A DNA stretch of 64,000 nt from Tepidicaulis sp002389665 (GCF_965222285.1 NZ_OZ244942.1:3038001-3102000), one strand, 5' to 3'; positions 22,958-31,728 are shown, numbered from the stretch's first letter. The notes: generated by a model from the letters alone, not told the origin. Translations and numbers: made by a program.

Positions 22958-23845
22958 ATGAGCGATATTTCAACCGCCGAGCATCCGAAAAACACCGTCA
23001 CCGTCAAAGGCAAGTCCATGGCCTATGTGGACCTTGGCCCGGCAAGTGGCGAGCCCGTTCTCTTTCTGCATGGCAACCCGACCTCCTCTTACCTCTGGCG
23101 CAATGTCATGCCGCATCTCACCGGTCAGGCACGCTGCATCGCGCCGGACCTGATCGGCATGGGCGATTCGCAGAAATTGGAGAACCCGGGCCCGGACCGC
23201 TATACGTTCAAGGAGCACCGCGAGTATCTCGACGGCTTCATCGAGGCGCTCGGTATCGGCAACAATCTCACCCTCGTCATTCACGACTGGGGCTCGGCGC
23301 TCGGTTTCGATTGGGCAAACCGCCACCGCGAGGCGGTAAAAGCCATCGCCTATATGGAAGGGATCGTGCGGCCCATGGCATGGGACGAATGGAACCCGGA
23401 TGCGCGCCCGGTTTTCGAAGGCTTCCGCTCGCCCGCCGGTGAGGAAATGGTGCTGGAGAAAAACGTCTTCGTGGAACGCGTGCTGCCGGGCTCCGTGCTG
23501 CGCGGGCTGACCGAAGAAGAGATGGGCGTTTACCGCCGCCCCTTTGCAAAAGCGGGCGAGGACCGCCGCCCGACGCTGACCTGGCCGCGGCAGATCCCGC
23601 TGGCGGGCGAGCCGGCGGAGGTCGTGGAAATCGTTCAATCCTACGCGAACTGGATGGTCTCGAACGATCTGCCCAAGCTCTTCATCAATGCCGATCCCGG
23701 CGCAATCTTGATCGGCGCGCAGCGCGAGTTCTGCCGCAGCTGGAAGAACCAGACGGAGGTTACCGTCAAAGGCTCGCACTTCATACAGGAAGACAGCCCG
23801 CACGAAATCGGCAAAGCCATTGCCCAGTGGCGCAGCCACCTTTAA
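22958..23845 (+). CDS. dhaA: Haloalkane dehalogenase (DhaA/HLD-II type)
   Basis: 295-residue alpha/beta-hydrolase that hydrolyses carbon-halogen bonds of haloalkanes to alcohol and halide. All HLD-II functional residues are present: nucleophile Asp110 in VIHDWGSALGFDWA, halide-stabilising Trp111 next to it and Asn40 in LHGNPTSSYLW, acid Glu134 in AYMEG, and base His274 in KGSHFIQED. The HLD-II position of the acid after strand 6 separates it from HLD-I (DhlA). Cytoplasmic, no signal peptide. RBS AGGAAAAAGA precedes ATG. Followed by a terminator at 23872. Natural substrate unknown; the wide HLD-II range prevents prediction. Confidence 0.9.
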   Translation: MSDISTAEHPKNTVTVKGKSMAYVDLGPASGEPVLFLHGNPTSSYLWRNVMPHLTGQARCIAPDLIGMGDSQKLENPGPDRYTFKEHREYLDGFIEALGIGNNLTLVIHDWGSALGFDWANRHREAVKAIAYMEGIVRPMAWDEWNPDARPVFEGFRSPAGEEMVLEKNVFVERVLPGSVLRGLTEEEMGVYRRPFAKAGEDRRPTLTWPRQIPLAGEPAEVVEIVQSYANWMVSNDLPKLFINADPGAILIGAQREFCRSWKNQTEVTVKGSHFIQEDSPHEIGKAIAQWRSHL

Positions 23846-23871
23846 GGCCCTGAGCCCACCGCACCAATCAG

Positions 23872-23905
23872 CGCCGCCCTTTCATGGAGAGGGCGGCGTT
23901 TGCTT
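23872..23905 (+). terminator. Rho-independent terminator after haloalkane dehalogenase
   Basis: Nine-bp perfect stem CGCCGCCCT/AGGGCGGCG with a 9-nt loop, then TTTGCTT. Located 26 bp after the stop codon. The T-tract is imperfect. Confidence 0.6.
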
Positions 23906-23982
23906 GCCCGCCTCAACATCCCTTGATCCTGCCCGCCGCCCGGCGCATCCTCTTCAAACATAAGACTGGGAGGGGATGCACC

Positions 23983-24534
23983 ATGTCACAAGATATTCAA
24001 GCCGGAACCGTCCGTGCCTATACGGGCACGGCCAAAGCACTGCACTGGCTAATCGCGCTTTTCGTACTCGTCATGCTGATCTTCGGCTGGACGCTCGGCG
24101 ATCTGCCAGAAAAAGAACACATCGAAACGCTGGTCATCCATTCCTCGCTCGGCGCCTCCGTGCTCATTCTCATGACGGCCCGCCTCATCTGGCGGCTCAC
24201 GCATCCGGCACCCGCCCTGCCCGCCGATCTGCCGCGCTGGCAGGTAGTGCTTTCAAAGGCCGTACATCACAGCCTTTATCTCTTTCTCTTCCTGCAGCCC
24301 ATCTGGGGCATCGGCCAATCGCTCTTTGCCGGTTTTCCGGTAAGCCCCTTCGGTCTCGGCCCGCTGCAGATCGAAGAGAACGAACAGCTGTTCGGGATTT
24401 TCCACACCGCCCATGCGGTGAACGCGATGATCTTGATCGCGCTGCTGGTTCTGCACATTCCCGCCGCGCTCTATCATCACTTCATCCGCAAAGATGTGGT
24501 ACTGAGAAGGATGCTGCCTTTCGCCAAGGTCTAA
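23983..24534 (+). CDS. Cytochrome b561-type membrane protein
   Basis: 183-residue four-helix cytochrome b of the bacterial b561/YodB family. Haem-ligand histidines sit in the helices: KALHWLIALFVLVMLIFGW, LVIHSSLGASVLILM, KAVHHSLYLFLFL and GIFHTAHAVNAMILIALLVLH (His near each helix start). Such proteins carry electrons between quinol and periplasmic acceptors or superoxide. Start at 23983 follows GGGAGGGG. The stop overlaps the convergent DUF1835 gene by 4 bp. Confidence 0.9.
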   Translation: MSQDIQAGTVRAYTGTAKALHWLIALFVLVMLIFGWTLGDLPEKEHIETLVIHSSLGASVLILMTARLIWRLTHPAPALPADLPRWQVVLSKAVHHSLYLFLFLQPIWGIGQSLFAGFPVSPFGLGPLQIEENEQLFGIFHTAHAVNAMILIALLVLHIPAALYHHFIRKDVVLRRMLPFAKV

Positions 24535-25796
24535 GGGACAACCAGCCTCTCCCGCGCTCTGTCCCAGCGCCAGCTTGCAGCGGGTGGGGCGATGCTGACA
24601 CCGCCGGCCCACCGGGCAGGCGGGGCAAAATCGAGATAGTCCCGCGTGCCCGCAAGCACGGCCTCACCTGCCGGGGTGAGAGCCGCGCGGGCCTGCGGCC
24701 AATCTTCCTCATTCTCATAAGAAAGCGTGAGCGGCGGAGTGCCCGCTGCCGCCATCTCTTTCAAGATCACCCAGAACATGAGATCGCCGAGCCAGGGCAA
24801 GGGCTCACGTTCCAGCATCAGCGCGCGGAAGATGCGGCCTGCGCTGCGTTCTTCTTCGGCAAGGATGTCGAGAATAAATCGCTGGGTCAGCGACAACCCG
24901 TCGCCCGCGCCGGGCAGTTCGGCCAAGTGGCGCCGCAAAGCGCGCGCAAGAAAGGGAAGCGGCAAATCCTCCCGTGCTGCCAAGCGGGCAAGCGCTTCCG
25001 GCGAAGGCGCTCTGAGCGCGGCGAAAGCCTCCTGCGCGCAGGAAAGCTGCGCAGGTGTCACGGTCTGACGCCGTTCCCAAAGAAGACGCAAGGCTTCAGG
25101 CGGCAATTGCCCGAGCCCCCAAAAAGGCTGCATGCCGGGAAAGCTGCCCGCCGTGGCAAGCTCCAGGCGCAGCGGCGCGCGCGCCTCCGCCAAAATGCTG
25201 AGCACATAAATCAGAATGAGCTGATCGAAACTGTCATGCTCAAACCAGAGAACGGCGCGCTGATAGGACTCACCCGCGCGTTCCAGCTTTTCCTGCGCCT
25301 CGTAAAGGAGGTTTGAGCCCGGCACATCGAAAGCGCCGAACGCGCCGTCCAGAAAGCGCACGCGGGCGGCAAGCCAGTCCGCCCCTTCCCTGACCGGCCC
25401 TATGGCAAGCGGGTTGGAGACTTCCAGAAAGTCACCGCTAAAGCCCGCGAGCGGCAGCACCTTTTCGATATCGTTCCCGCAGCGGATATGCAGCGTCGGC
25501 ATATCGCTATCGAGCGGCGCTTGGACTGTGCCGGTCATGCCTGCCCTCGCGGCAGTCATTTCTTCGATATGGGCTTTCAGTTTCGGCCAGCTGGCAAGGC
25601 CAAGCTCACGGGCAATGACGAATTGCGCATCGGCAAGCTTGAACGGCGCCCGGGGACCTCCCTCCTTTTGCGCGGCAACGCGCGCCAGCGCGGCGCTGTC
25701 GCCCGCAAGGGTGAGCCGCTGCAGCTCCTTGGCGCGTTTCTTCTGCTGGTCGAGATTGAGGCGGAAAGGGTTCTCCGCCAAAGCGGGATCGGTCAT
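24531..25796 (-). CDS. DUF1835 domain protein
   Basis: 421-residue soluble protein. The N-terminal 80 residues (LNLDQQKKRAKELQRLTLAG, DAQFVIARELGLASWPKLKAH) form a helical module also seen in ankyrin-type proteins. From about 95 the DUF1835 region starts with LHIRCGNDIEKVLPLAGFSG and FLEVSNPLAIGPV, containing the typical WFEHDSFDQLILIYVLS. C-terminal EEDWPQARAALTPAGEAVLAG ends as a winged-helix-like region found in the family. Function unknown. Divergent from the cobalamin adenosyltransferase gene (266 bp gap). Confidence 0.82.
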   Translation of the reverse strand: MTDPALAENPFRLNLDQQKKRAKELQRLTLAGDSAALARVAAQKEGGPRAPFKLADAQFVIARELGLASWPKLKAHIEEMTAARAGMTGTVQAPLDSDMPTLHIRCGNDIEKVLPLAGFSGDFLEVSNPLAIGPVREGADWLAARVRFLDGAFGAFDVPGSNLLYEAQEKLERAGESYQRAVLWFEHDSFDQLILIYVLSILAEARAPLRLELATAGSFPGMQPFWGLGQLPPEALRLLWERRQTVTPAQLSCAQEAFAALRAPSPEALARLAAREDLPLPFLARALRRHLAELPGAGDGLSLTQRFILDILAEEERSAGRIFRALMLEREPLPWLGDLMFWVILKEMAAAGTPPLTLSYENEEDWPQARAALTPAGEAVLAGTRDYLDFAPPARWAGGVSIAPPAASWRWDRARERLVVP

Positions 25797-26062
25797 GGCC
25801 GGTTCCTCTTCATCAGGTCCGTGTCCGCCTGTCAGACTGAAAAGGAAACCGTGAAACGGTATCTGTTCGTCTGGTCGCGGGCGCAGCCCTTTCCGCGGAC
25901 AATGGAGGCATCGACCAAGCCGCGCTCAGTTTTGCCCGCGCGTCCCGCCCCGTCAAGCTACCCGGCATTTTGCATTTGCCGCCAAGACGGTATCATCCCG
26001 GAAAGAAACCGGCGCTTCATAAACGCGCCGAGGCCCCTCCTGCCTGAACGAAAGAAACCGCC

Positions 26063-26653
26063 ATGGTCGTTTTGAACAAAATTTATACCCGCACGGGCGA
26101 TGAAGGCACGACCGCGCTCGGCACCGGCCAGCGCCTGCCCAAGCACGATCTGCGCATCGAGACCTATGGCACGACAGATGAGTTGAATGCGGTAGTGGGC
26201 CTTGCCCGCCTTCATGCAGGCGCCGTTCCCGGCATGGACGAGATGCTGGGCCGCATTCAGAACGACCTTTTCGACCTCGGAGCGGATCTGTGCATTCCGC
26301 CCAACGAGCCCCTGCCCGAGATGATGGAAGGTTATGAACCGCTGCGCATCGGCGAGGAGCAGGTGGCCCGCCTCGAGCGGGAGATCGACGCCATGAACCA
26401 GGAGATGGCGCCGCTGAACTCTTTCATCCTGCCGGGCGGCAGTCCCCTTTCAGCGCATTTGCACTTGGCCCGCACCGTCTCGCGCCGTGCCGAGCGCATC
26501 ATGACGGCGCTGAAGGAGCGCGATCCGGAAGGGGTGGGCGCCCCGGCCTTGAAATATGTAAACCGGCTCTCCGATTTCTTTTTTGTCGCAGCGCGCCATG
26601 CCAACCGGGACGGCAAGGACGATATTCTCTGGGTCCCGGGGGCCAACCGTTAA
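26063..26653 (+). CDS. pduO: PduO-type cob(I)alamin adenosyltransferase
   Basis: 196 residues. Transfers the adenosyl group of ATP to cob(I)alamin, making adenosylcobalamin. PduO-type signatures: KIYTRTGDEGTTALGTGQR (ATP-binding N-terminus), ETYGTTDELNAVVGLARLH, ADLCIP, FILPGGSPLSAHLHLARTV and the C-terminal RRAERIM plus YVNRLSDFFFVAARHAN. Its product feeds Ecm and NrdJ, both encoded in this window. The location directly upstream of etfBA-hbd is common in alphaproteobacteria. Confidence 0.94.
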   Translation: MVVLNKIYTRTGDEGTTALGTGQRLPKHDLRIETYGTTDELNAVVGLARLHAGAVPGMDEMLGRIQNDLFDLGADLCIPPNEPLPEMMEGYEPLRIGEEQVARLEREIDAMNQEMAPLNSFILPGGSPLSAHLHLARTVSRRAERIMTALKERDPEGVGAPALKYVNRLSDFFFVAARHANRDGKDDILWVPGANR

Positions 26654-27009
26654 GCCGGACAAAGCGAAGGGGTAAAGCGGCGCCAAGGCGCGTCAAATCG
26701 CCCCAGAAGCAGCGCCCGCCGCGCCCAGGCGCCTTGCCGTAGCGCTTTCGGCGGGCTCTTCGGGGGCGGAACGGAAAGATCGCCCCTCCGCCTATCCCGC
26801 TTCATTGACAGGGCCTTGCACCCGGACTAGGTTGCCGCACCGCAACAGCGGAGCGCCGGACAAACCCTTGTCTTTGCTCCGTATAGTCGCAGTTTCCCTC
26901 GATTGATGGCAGGGCCTGAGCCGCTTGAAAGAGCTTCAGCCTCGCGCCGCTGATCGGGAAAACGGCAACCCCGAGACCAGCGTCTGGCAACGCGCAGGAG
27001 TTCAGCTCA
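26654..27009. other. 356-bp intergenic region upstream of etfB
   Basis: No gene recognised on either strand. It contains the candidate etfB promoter at 26805-26833 and otherwise G+C-rich sequence with small dyads (GCCCGCC...GGCGGGC near 26716-26756) but no T-run. No riboswitch consensus seen. Confidence 0.5.
26805..26833 (+). promoter_or_regulatory. Candidate sigma-70 promoter for etfBA-hbd
   Basis: Perfect -35 hexamer TTGACA (26805-26810), 17-bp spacer, -10-like TAGGTT (26828-26833), about 177 bp upstream of the etfB start. The spacing is ideal; the -10 box is weak. Confidence 0.5.
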
Positions 27010-27759
27010 ATGAAAGTCCTCGTTCCCGTCAAGCGGGTGGTCGACTATAACGTGAAGATCCGGGTGAAATCGGATCAGAGCGGTGTCGAGCTCGCTAACG
27101 TCAAAATGTCCATGAACCCCTTCGACGAAATTTCCGTCGAAGAGGCCGTCCGCCTGAAAGAAGCCGGCAAAGCCACGGAAGTCGTGGTCGTCTCCGTCGG
27201 CCCGCAACAGGCACAGGAAACCATCCGCACCGCGCTCGCCATGGGCGCCGACCGCGGCATCCTGATCAAGACCGATGACACGGTCGAGCCGCTGGGCGTG
27301 GCAAAACTGCTCAAAGCAGTGGCAGAAGAAGAAAAACCCGATCTCATCATCGTCGGCAAACAGGCCATCGATGACGATTGCAACCAGACCGGTCAGATGC
27401 TCTCCGCTCTTCTGGGCTGGTCGCAGGGCACCTTCGCCTCGAAAATCGACATCGAGGGCGACAAGGCAGCCGTGACCCGCGAGATCGACGGCGGTCTGCA
27501 GACCATCAAGATCAACATGCCGGCGGTCGTCACCTCCGACCTGCGCCTCAACGAGCCGCGCTACGCTTCGCTTCCCAACATCATGAAGGCGAAGAAGAAG
27601 CCGATCGACACGAAAGAGCCGGGCGATTTCGGTGTCGACATCGCGCCGCGCCTTGAAGTGCAGAAAGTCGCCGAGCCGCCCCAGCGTGAAGCCGGTATCA
27701 AGGTTGAAACGGTGGGCGAACTGGTTTCGAAGCTCAAGGAAGCGGGAGTGATCGGATGA
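27010..27759 (+). CDS. etfB: Electron transfer flavoprotein subunit beta
   Basis: 249-residue beta subunit of ETF, which accepts electrons from acyl-CoA dehydrogenases and passes them to ETF-ubiquinone oxidoreductase. N-terminus MKVLVPVKRVVDYNVKIRV; AMP-site region VGKQAIDDDCNQTGQMLSAL; the recognition loop and signature NEPRYASLPNIMKAKKKPI are clear. Length is standard. AGGAG lies about 9 nt before ATG. The TGA overlaps etfA ATG by 4 bp, so the two subunits are translationally coupled. Confidence 0.97.
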   Translation: MKVLVPVKRVVDYNVKIRVKSDQSGVELANVKMSMNPFDEISVEEAVRLKEAGKATEVVVVSVGPQQAQETIRTALAMGADRGILIKTDDTVEPLGVAKLLKAVAEEEKPDLIIVGKQAIDDDCNQTGQMLSALLGWSQGTFASKIDIEGDKAAVTREIDGGLQTIKINMPAVVTSDLRLNEPRYASLPNIMKAKKKPIDTKEPGDFGVDIAPRLEVQKVAEPPQREAGIKVETVGELVSKLKEAGVIG

Positions 27760-28697
27760 CAACCCTTCTTATTGCAGAACACGATAACGCCAAGCTGAAC
27801 GACGCCACGGCGAAAGCCATGTCGGCGGCAAAAGCGCTCGGCGCGGATGTGCATGTGCTCGTGGCCGGTGAAGGCTGCGCCGCTGTTGCAGACGCCGCCG
27901 CAAAAATCGACGGCGCCGCCAAAGTGCTGCTCGTCGAAGATGCGCAGTACGGCCACCGCCTTGCCGAACCGCTGGCGGCTCTGATCGTCAGCCTGGCCGG
28001 TAATTACGACGCCATCGTCGCCGCCGCCACCACGGTGGGTAAGAACATCATGCCGCGCGTCGCAGCCCTGCTCGACGTGATGCAGATTTCCGACATCACG
28101 GGCGTCGTCTCCGCGGACACGTTCGAACGTCCGATCTATGCCGGTAACGCCATTCAGACGGTGAAGTCGAAAGACGCCAAGAAAGTCATCACCGTGCGCA
28201 CCACCGCCTTCCCGGCGGCGGGTGAAGGCGGCTCGGCTTCCGTGGAAAACGCTTCGGCAGCCGACAATCCCGGCCTTTCCGAATTCGTGAACGAAGAACT
28301 GACGAAGTCGGACCGTCCGGAACTGACCTCGGCCAAGATCATCGTATCGGGCGGCCGCGGCATGCAGTCCGGCGACAATTTCCACATGCTCGACAAGATC
28401 GCCGACAAGCTCGGCGCCGCTGTCGGCGCTTCGCGCGCGGCTGTGGACGCAGGCTTCGTGCCGAACGATTATCAGGTCGGTCAGACCGGTAAGGTCGTTG
28501 CGCCCGAGCTTTACATCGCTGTCGGTATTTCCGGCGCCATTCAGCACCTTGCCGGCATGAAGGACTCCAAAGTCATCGTCGCCATCAACAAGGACGAAGA
28601 AGCGCCGATCTTCCAGGTTGCCGATTACGGCCTGGTTGCCGACCTCTTCAAGGCGGTGCCGGAGCTGGAAGAAGAACTGGGCAAAGCCGGTCTTTAA
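27756..28697 (+). CDS. etfA: Electron transfer flavoprotein subunit alpha
   Basis: 313-residue FAD-binding alpha subunit. N-terminal domain: LLIAEHDNAKLNDATAKA; FAD-binding C-terminal domain: KIIVSGGRGMQSGDNF, GASRAAVDAGFVPNDYQVG and LYIAVGISGAIQHLAGM, then VIVAINKDEEAPIFQVADYG. Heterodimer with EtfB. Likely serves Mcd and the beta-oxidation acyl-CoA dehydrogenases. A terminator at 28731 ends the transcript ahead of hbd. Confidence 0.97.
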   Translation: MTTLLIAEHDNAKLNDATAKAMSAAKALGADVHVLVAGEGCAAVADAAAKIDGAAKVLLVEDAQYGHRLAEPLAALIVSLAGNYDAIVAAATTVGKNIMPRVAALLDVMQISDITGVVSADTFERPIYAGNAIQTVKSKDAKKVITVRTTAFPAAGEGGSASVENASAADNPGLSEFVNEELTKSDRPELTSAKIIVSGGRGMQSGDNFHMLDKIADKLGAAVGASRAAVDAGFVPNDYQVGQTGKVVAPELYIAVGISGAIQHLAGMKDSKVIVAINKDEEAPIFQVADYGLVADLFKAVPELEEELGKAGL

Positions 28698-28730
28698 GAC
28701 AGGGCCTATGTCCTAAGCCATGCCATGAAG

Positions 28731-28765
28731 CGGCGCCGCCGGAAAATATCCGGTGGCGCCGTTTT
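28731..28765 (+). terminator. Rho-independent terminator after etfA
   Basis: Twelve-bp stem CGGCGCCGCCGG with a near-perfect complement (one G-T pair), 7-nt A+T loop, then TTTT. Lies between etfA and hbd, suggesting hbd is partly independent. Confidence 0.75.
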
Positions 28766-28818
28766 CGTGTAGGCTCGCAAAAACACACGACACGCAAACA
28801 TGCGACGAGGTGCTGGGA

Positions 28819-29694
28819 ATGAGTTTCAATGAGGTTGCGGTCATTGGCGCCGGACAGATGGGCAGCGGCATTGCGCATGTCTGCGCCCTGGCCGGCTACA
28901 AGGTGCAATTGATCGATATGACGATGGACCGGGCCGAAGCCGGCATCGCCACCATCACGGGCAATATGAACCGCCAGGTGACGAGCGGGCGCATATCGGA
29001 AAGCGAGCGCGAGGCCGCGCTAGACCGCATCCGCCCCGCCGATGGCTACGGCCAGATCGACCAGGCCGATCTCGTCGTCGAAGCGGCAACGGAAAGCGAA
29101 GAAGTCAAACGCTCGATCTTTACCGAGATCTGCCCGCTGATTTCAGACGATGCCATCATCTGCACGAACACCTCCTCCATCTCCATCACACGCCTTGCCT
29201 CGGCGACCGACCGGCCGGAAAAATTCATGGGGTTGCACTTCATGAACCCGGTGCCGGTGATGGAACTTGTGGAGCTGGTGCGCGGCATCGCCACTTCGGA
29301 CGAAACCTTCGAGGCGGTGCGCACGCTTGCCGAGCGGCTCGGCAAGCAATGGACAAGCGCGGAAGATTTCCCCGCCTTCATCGTCAACCGCATTCTCCTG
29401 CCCATGATCAACGAAGCGGTCTACGCGCTTTATGAAGGGGTGGGCAGCGTGGAAGGCATCGACAAAGCGATGCGCCTCGGCGCCAATCATCCGATGGGCC
29501 CGTTGCAGCTTGCCGACTTTATCGGCCTCGATACCTGCCTTTCCATCATGCAGGTGCTTTATGACGGGCTTGCCGATTCCAAATACCGGCCTTGCCCGCT
29601 GCTTGTGAAATATGTGGAAGCCGGCTGGCTCGGGCGCAAAGCCGGGCGCGGCTTTTACGATTACCGGGGCGATCATCCGGTGCCCACGCGCTAG
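28819..29694 (+). CDS. hbd: 3-hydroxybutyryl-CoA dehydrogenase
   Basis: 291-residue NAD(P)-dependent dehydrogenase interconverting 3-hydroxybutyryl-CoA and acetoacetyl-CoA. Rossmann motif VIGAGQMGSGIAH (GxGxxG at 10-15), signature GLHFMNPVPVMELVELVRG with the catalytic His, and FIVNRILLPMINEAVYAL. The C-terminus DGLADSKYRPCPLLVKYVEA, GWLGRKAGRGFYDY is standard. Stand-alone short form, not the FadB fusion. Start at 28819 rather than an upstream in-frame start because it opens directly with the Rossmann strand. Links to the PhaR-controlled polyhydroxybutyrate pool and the ethylmalonyl-CoA pathway. Confidence 0.95.
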   Translation: MSFNEVAVIGAGQMGSGIAHVCALAGYKVQLIDMTMDRAEAGIATITGNMNRQVTSGRISESEREAALDRIRPADGYGQIDQADLVVEAATESEEVKRSIFTEICPLISDDAIICTNTSSISITRLASATDRPEKFMGLHFMNPVPVMELVELVRGIATSDETFEAVRTLAERLGKQWTSAEDFPAFIVNRILLPMINEAVYALYEGVGSVEGIDKAMRLGANHPMGPLQLADFIGLDTCLSIMQVLYDGLADSKYRPCPLLVKYVEAGWLGRKAGRGFYDYRGDHPVPTR

Positions 29695-29729
29695 AACGCC
29701 GCTTTCAACAAGCAAGCTGACGCAAGGTC

Positions 29730-29754
29730 AAGGCCCCTAAAAGGGGCCTTTTCT
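29730..29754 (+). terminator. Rho-independent terminator after hbd
   Basis: Stem AAGGCCCC/GGGGCCTT with a 5-nt loop, followed by TTCTTT. 35 bp after the hbd stop. Confidence 0.85.
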
Positions 29755-29846
29755 TTATCTGCGTAAAACCTTTGCCTGTTTAGATTTTGGTTAGATTGCG
29801 TCTTCAGACTTCAATGAGGGCTGATCTTGCAGGGGAGGGCGAGAAC

Positions 29847-30446
29847 ATGCGCTGGTTCGGATGGCAGGAGGCGCCGCAAAGCGCCGCAAATGCCGGGACG
29901 GAAGGCACCATGCTCGAGCGGCTGGCCGAGCCGCAGCACCCCCAGCTCGCCCTGCTTCTGGATTACTGGGAGGAAAAGCGGGGGCCGGGCCGGGCCATGC
30001 CGGCACGCGGCGACATTTCCCCCACCGACATTCCCCGCCTCATGCCCCATCTCGTGCTTTTCGACATTCTGGACGACGGCAAGGACGGACAGATCCGCGT
30101 CTTCGGGTCCGAGCTCACCGAAATGGTCGGCGAGGACCGCACCGGCATGCGCCTCTCACAGATCAACTGCCAGAGACAGGAACAATCGGCTCAGAACATC
30201 CGCCTGCGCTGGCTCAACATCTTTCATCTGACCGTTGCGGAAAAAGCGCCCACTTTCGTCAAGGCGCCGATGAACAATAGCGGGCGCGATTTCATGATCT
30301 TTCACGGCGCCTGCCTGCCGCTTTGCGGAAAAGACAGCGAGGAGATGAAACAAATACTCGGCATTCTCGTCACGCTGCCCCGCTCTGCCGACGAATTGCT
30401 GCCGCCGCCCGTGCCTTACGGCGCCGAAGCACCGGGCTTCATCTGA
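29847..30446 (+). CDS. PAS_5 family protein
   Basis: 199 residues. Core of the PAS_5 family: HPQLALLLDYWEEKRG, MPARGDISPTDIPRLMPHLV, IRVFGSELTEMVGEDRTGM and IFHGACLPLCGKD. N-terminal 35 residues are variable. No output domain. Start at 29847 has GGAGGGCGAG upstream; an in-frame start at 29787 lies before it. The next gene, 120 bp downstream, is another PAS_5 member with the same YW-x-E-K and GSEL blocks, so the two are likely tandem duplicates that have diverged. Confidence 0.82.
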   Translation: MRWFGWQEAPQSAANAGTEGTMLERLAEPQHPQLALLLDYWEEKRGPGRAMPARGDISPTDIPRLMPHLVLFDILDDGKDGQIRVFGSELTEMVGEDRTGMRLSQINCQRQEQSAQNIRLRWLNIFHLTVAEKAPTFVKAPMNNSGRDFMIFHGACLPLCGKDSEEMKQILGILVTLPRSADELLPPPVPYGAEAPGFI

Positions 30447-30566
30447 CCGCGCAAAATAGGGAGCTGCACCCTTGTCCTCTCACACAGATGCATGATCCTC
30501 TTGGAAAAACGAGTCGTAGAAGCTCTGCAGCGCGCAGGCCGCGCCGGATAGGATAGGGGAAACGGC

Positions 30567-31070
30567 ATGACATGCGGGCCGATCAATAGAATGCCAGCCG
30601 GGTTGCAGTGGATGGACGTGCCGCTTCATCCGCTCACCATCCAGCTTTACGACTATTGGCGCGAAAAGGCTGCGGGCCGCGCGATGCCCGACCGCGCCGA
30701 TATCGACCCGATAGAGATCCCCCGTATTCTGCCCAATATTCTGTTGGTCGATTCGCTCACCGCCGAAGGCGATTTCCGTGTCCGGCTTTTCGGCTCCGAG
30801 CTTGCCTATTTGACCGGAGAAGAACGCACCGGCACAGGCCGCACCGAAATCGGCCGCAACCGCCCGCCCGAGCTTGCACAAAAATCCCAGGAACGCTGGA
30901 AAGTCGTTATCACCCGGCTGGTGAACGAGCAGGCGCCGCTCTTCCTGCGCACCCGCATGGACTATCACGCCGACAATCACCGGGTGCTCCATATCGCCGC
31001 TCTGCCGCTCTCAGCCGGCAAACCCGGCGTCCTCGCCCAAGGCATCGGCATGATGGTGACGGAGGCCTGA
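30567..31070 (+). CDS. PAS_5 family protein
   Basis: 167 residues: HPLTIQLYDYWREKAAGRAM, PDRADIDPIEIPRILPNILL, RVRLFGSELAYLTGEERTG, RTEIG, HIAALPLSAGKPGVLAQGIG. Aligns along its length with the preceding gene (shared YW, KxAGRAMPxR, DIxPxxIPRxxP, FGSEL, GEExTG), and is shorter at both ends. AGGGGAAA precedes ATG. Function unknown; family members are commonly regulated by unidentified signals. Converges on tlpA, 4 bp away. Confidence 0.82.
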   Translation: MTCGPINRMPAGLQWMDVPLHPLTIQLYDYWREKAAGRAMPDRADIDPIEIPRILPNILLVDSLTAEGDFRVRLFGSELAYLTGEERTGTGRTEIGRNRPPELAQKSQERWKVVITRLVNEQAPLFLRTRMDYHADNHRVLHIAALPLSAGKPGVLAQGIGMMVTEA

Positions 31071-31074
31071 ACGC

Positions 31075-31680
31075 CTATTCCCGCTCCAGCACGGCCTTGA
31101 TCAGCGCCTTGGCATCGGGCGAATCCCATTCCGCCGCCCCGACGAGGCGGCCGACCACGCGCCCTTCCTTATCGAGCAGCATGGTCAGCGGCAGGCCGAA
31201 TGCGCCAAGCGTTACGCCCGCCCGCGCAGAAGGGTCCTGGTAGAGCGCAAGGTTCGTCACCCCCACTTCCTCATAAAAGGCCTTGGGGCCCTCCATGCCG
31301 CCTTTATCGAGGCTGAGCGCCACGACCTCGAAATCCGGCCCGCCGAGATCGGCCTGCAACCGGTCGAGCGCGGGCATTTCATGGCGGCAGGGCCCGCACC
31401 AGGTCGCCCAGAGATTGAGCAGCACGACCTTGCCCTTGAAGGCATCGAGCCCCAGCTCTTCGCCCGCCGCATTGCGGAAACTGACGGGATCGGGGGCTTC
31501 GAGCTTGGGAAAACTCACAAATCCCTTCATCTCGCCCACCGAATAGGCGGCAAGGGGTCCGGAAGCCTGCCCCCCTTCAAGATTGCGCCCGCCCGGCTCA
31601 ATCAAGTATATGACCCCTAAAGCAATGATCCCCGCCAAAGCCAGGGCTCCGAGCGGCAGCAATATCTTGGACCGGGTCAT
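31075..31680 (-). CDS. tlpA: TlpA-family membrane-anchored thioredoxin
   Basis: 201-residue periplasmic thiol-disulfide reductase. An N-terminal helix (ILLPLGALALAGIIALGVIY) anchors it; the thioredoxin domain has the active site LLNLWATWCGPCRHEMPAL (Cys95-Gly-Pro-Cys98) and VVALSLDKGGMEG, FGLPLTMLLDKEG (cis-proline). TlpA proteins reduce cysteine pairs in cytochrome oxidase assembly and cytochrome c maturation. GGAGG lies 7 nt upstream of ATG at 31680. An extended open frame continues upstream antisense to argH and is not coding. Divergent from argH with a 48-bp gap. Confidence 0.92.
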   Translation of the reverse strand: MTRSKILLPLGALALAGIIALGVIYLIEPGGRNLEGGQASGPLAAYSVGEMKGFVSFPKLEAPDPVSFRNAAGEELGLDAFKGKVVLLNLWATWCGPCRHEMPALDRLQADLGGPDFEVVALSLDKGGMEGPKAFYEEVGVTNLALYQDPSARAGVTLGAFGLPLTMLLDKEGRVVGRLVGAAEWDSPDAKALIKAVLERE

Positions 31681-31728
31681 CGATTTACCTCCCACGCCCC
31701 GGCGCGGGCAGTACGCCGGAGAAGACGA

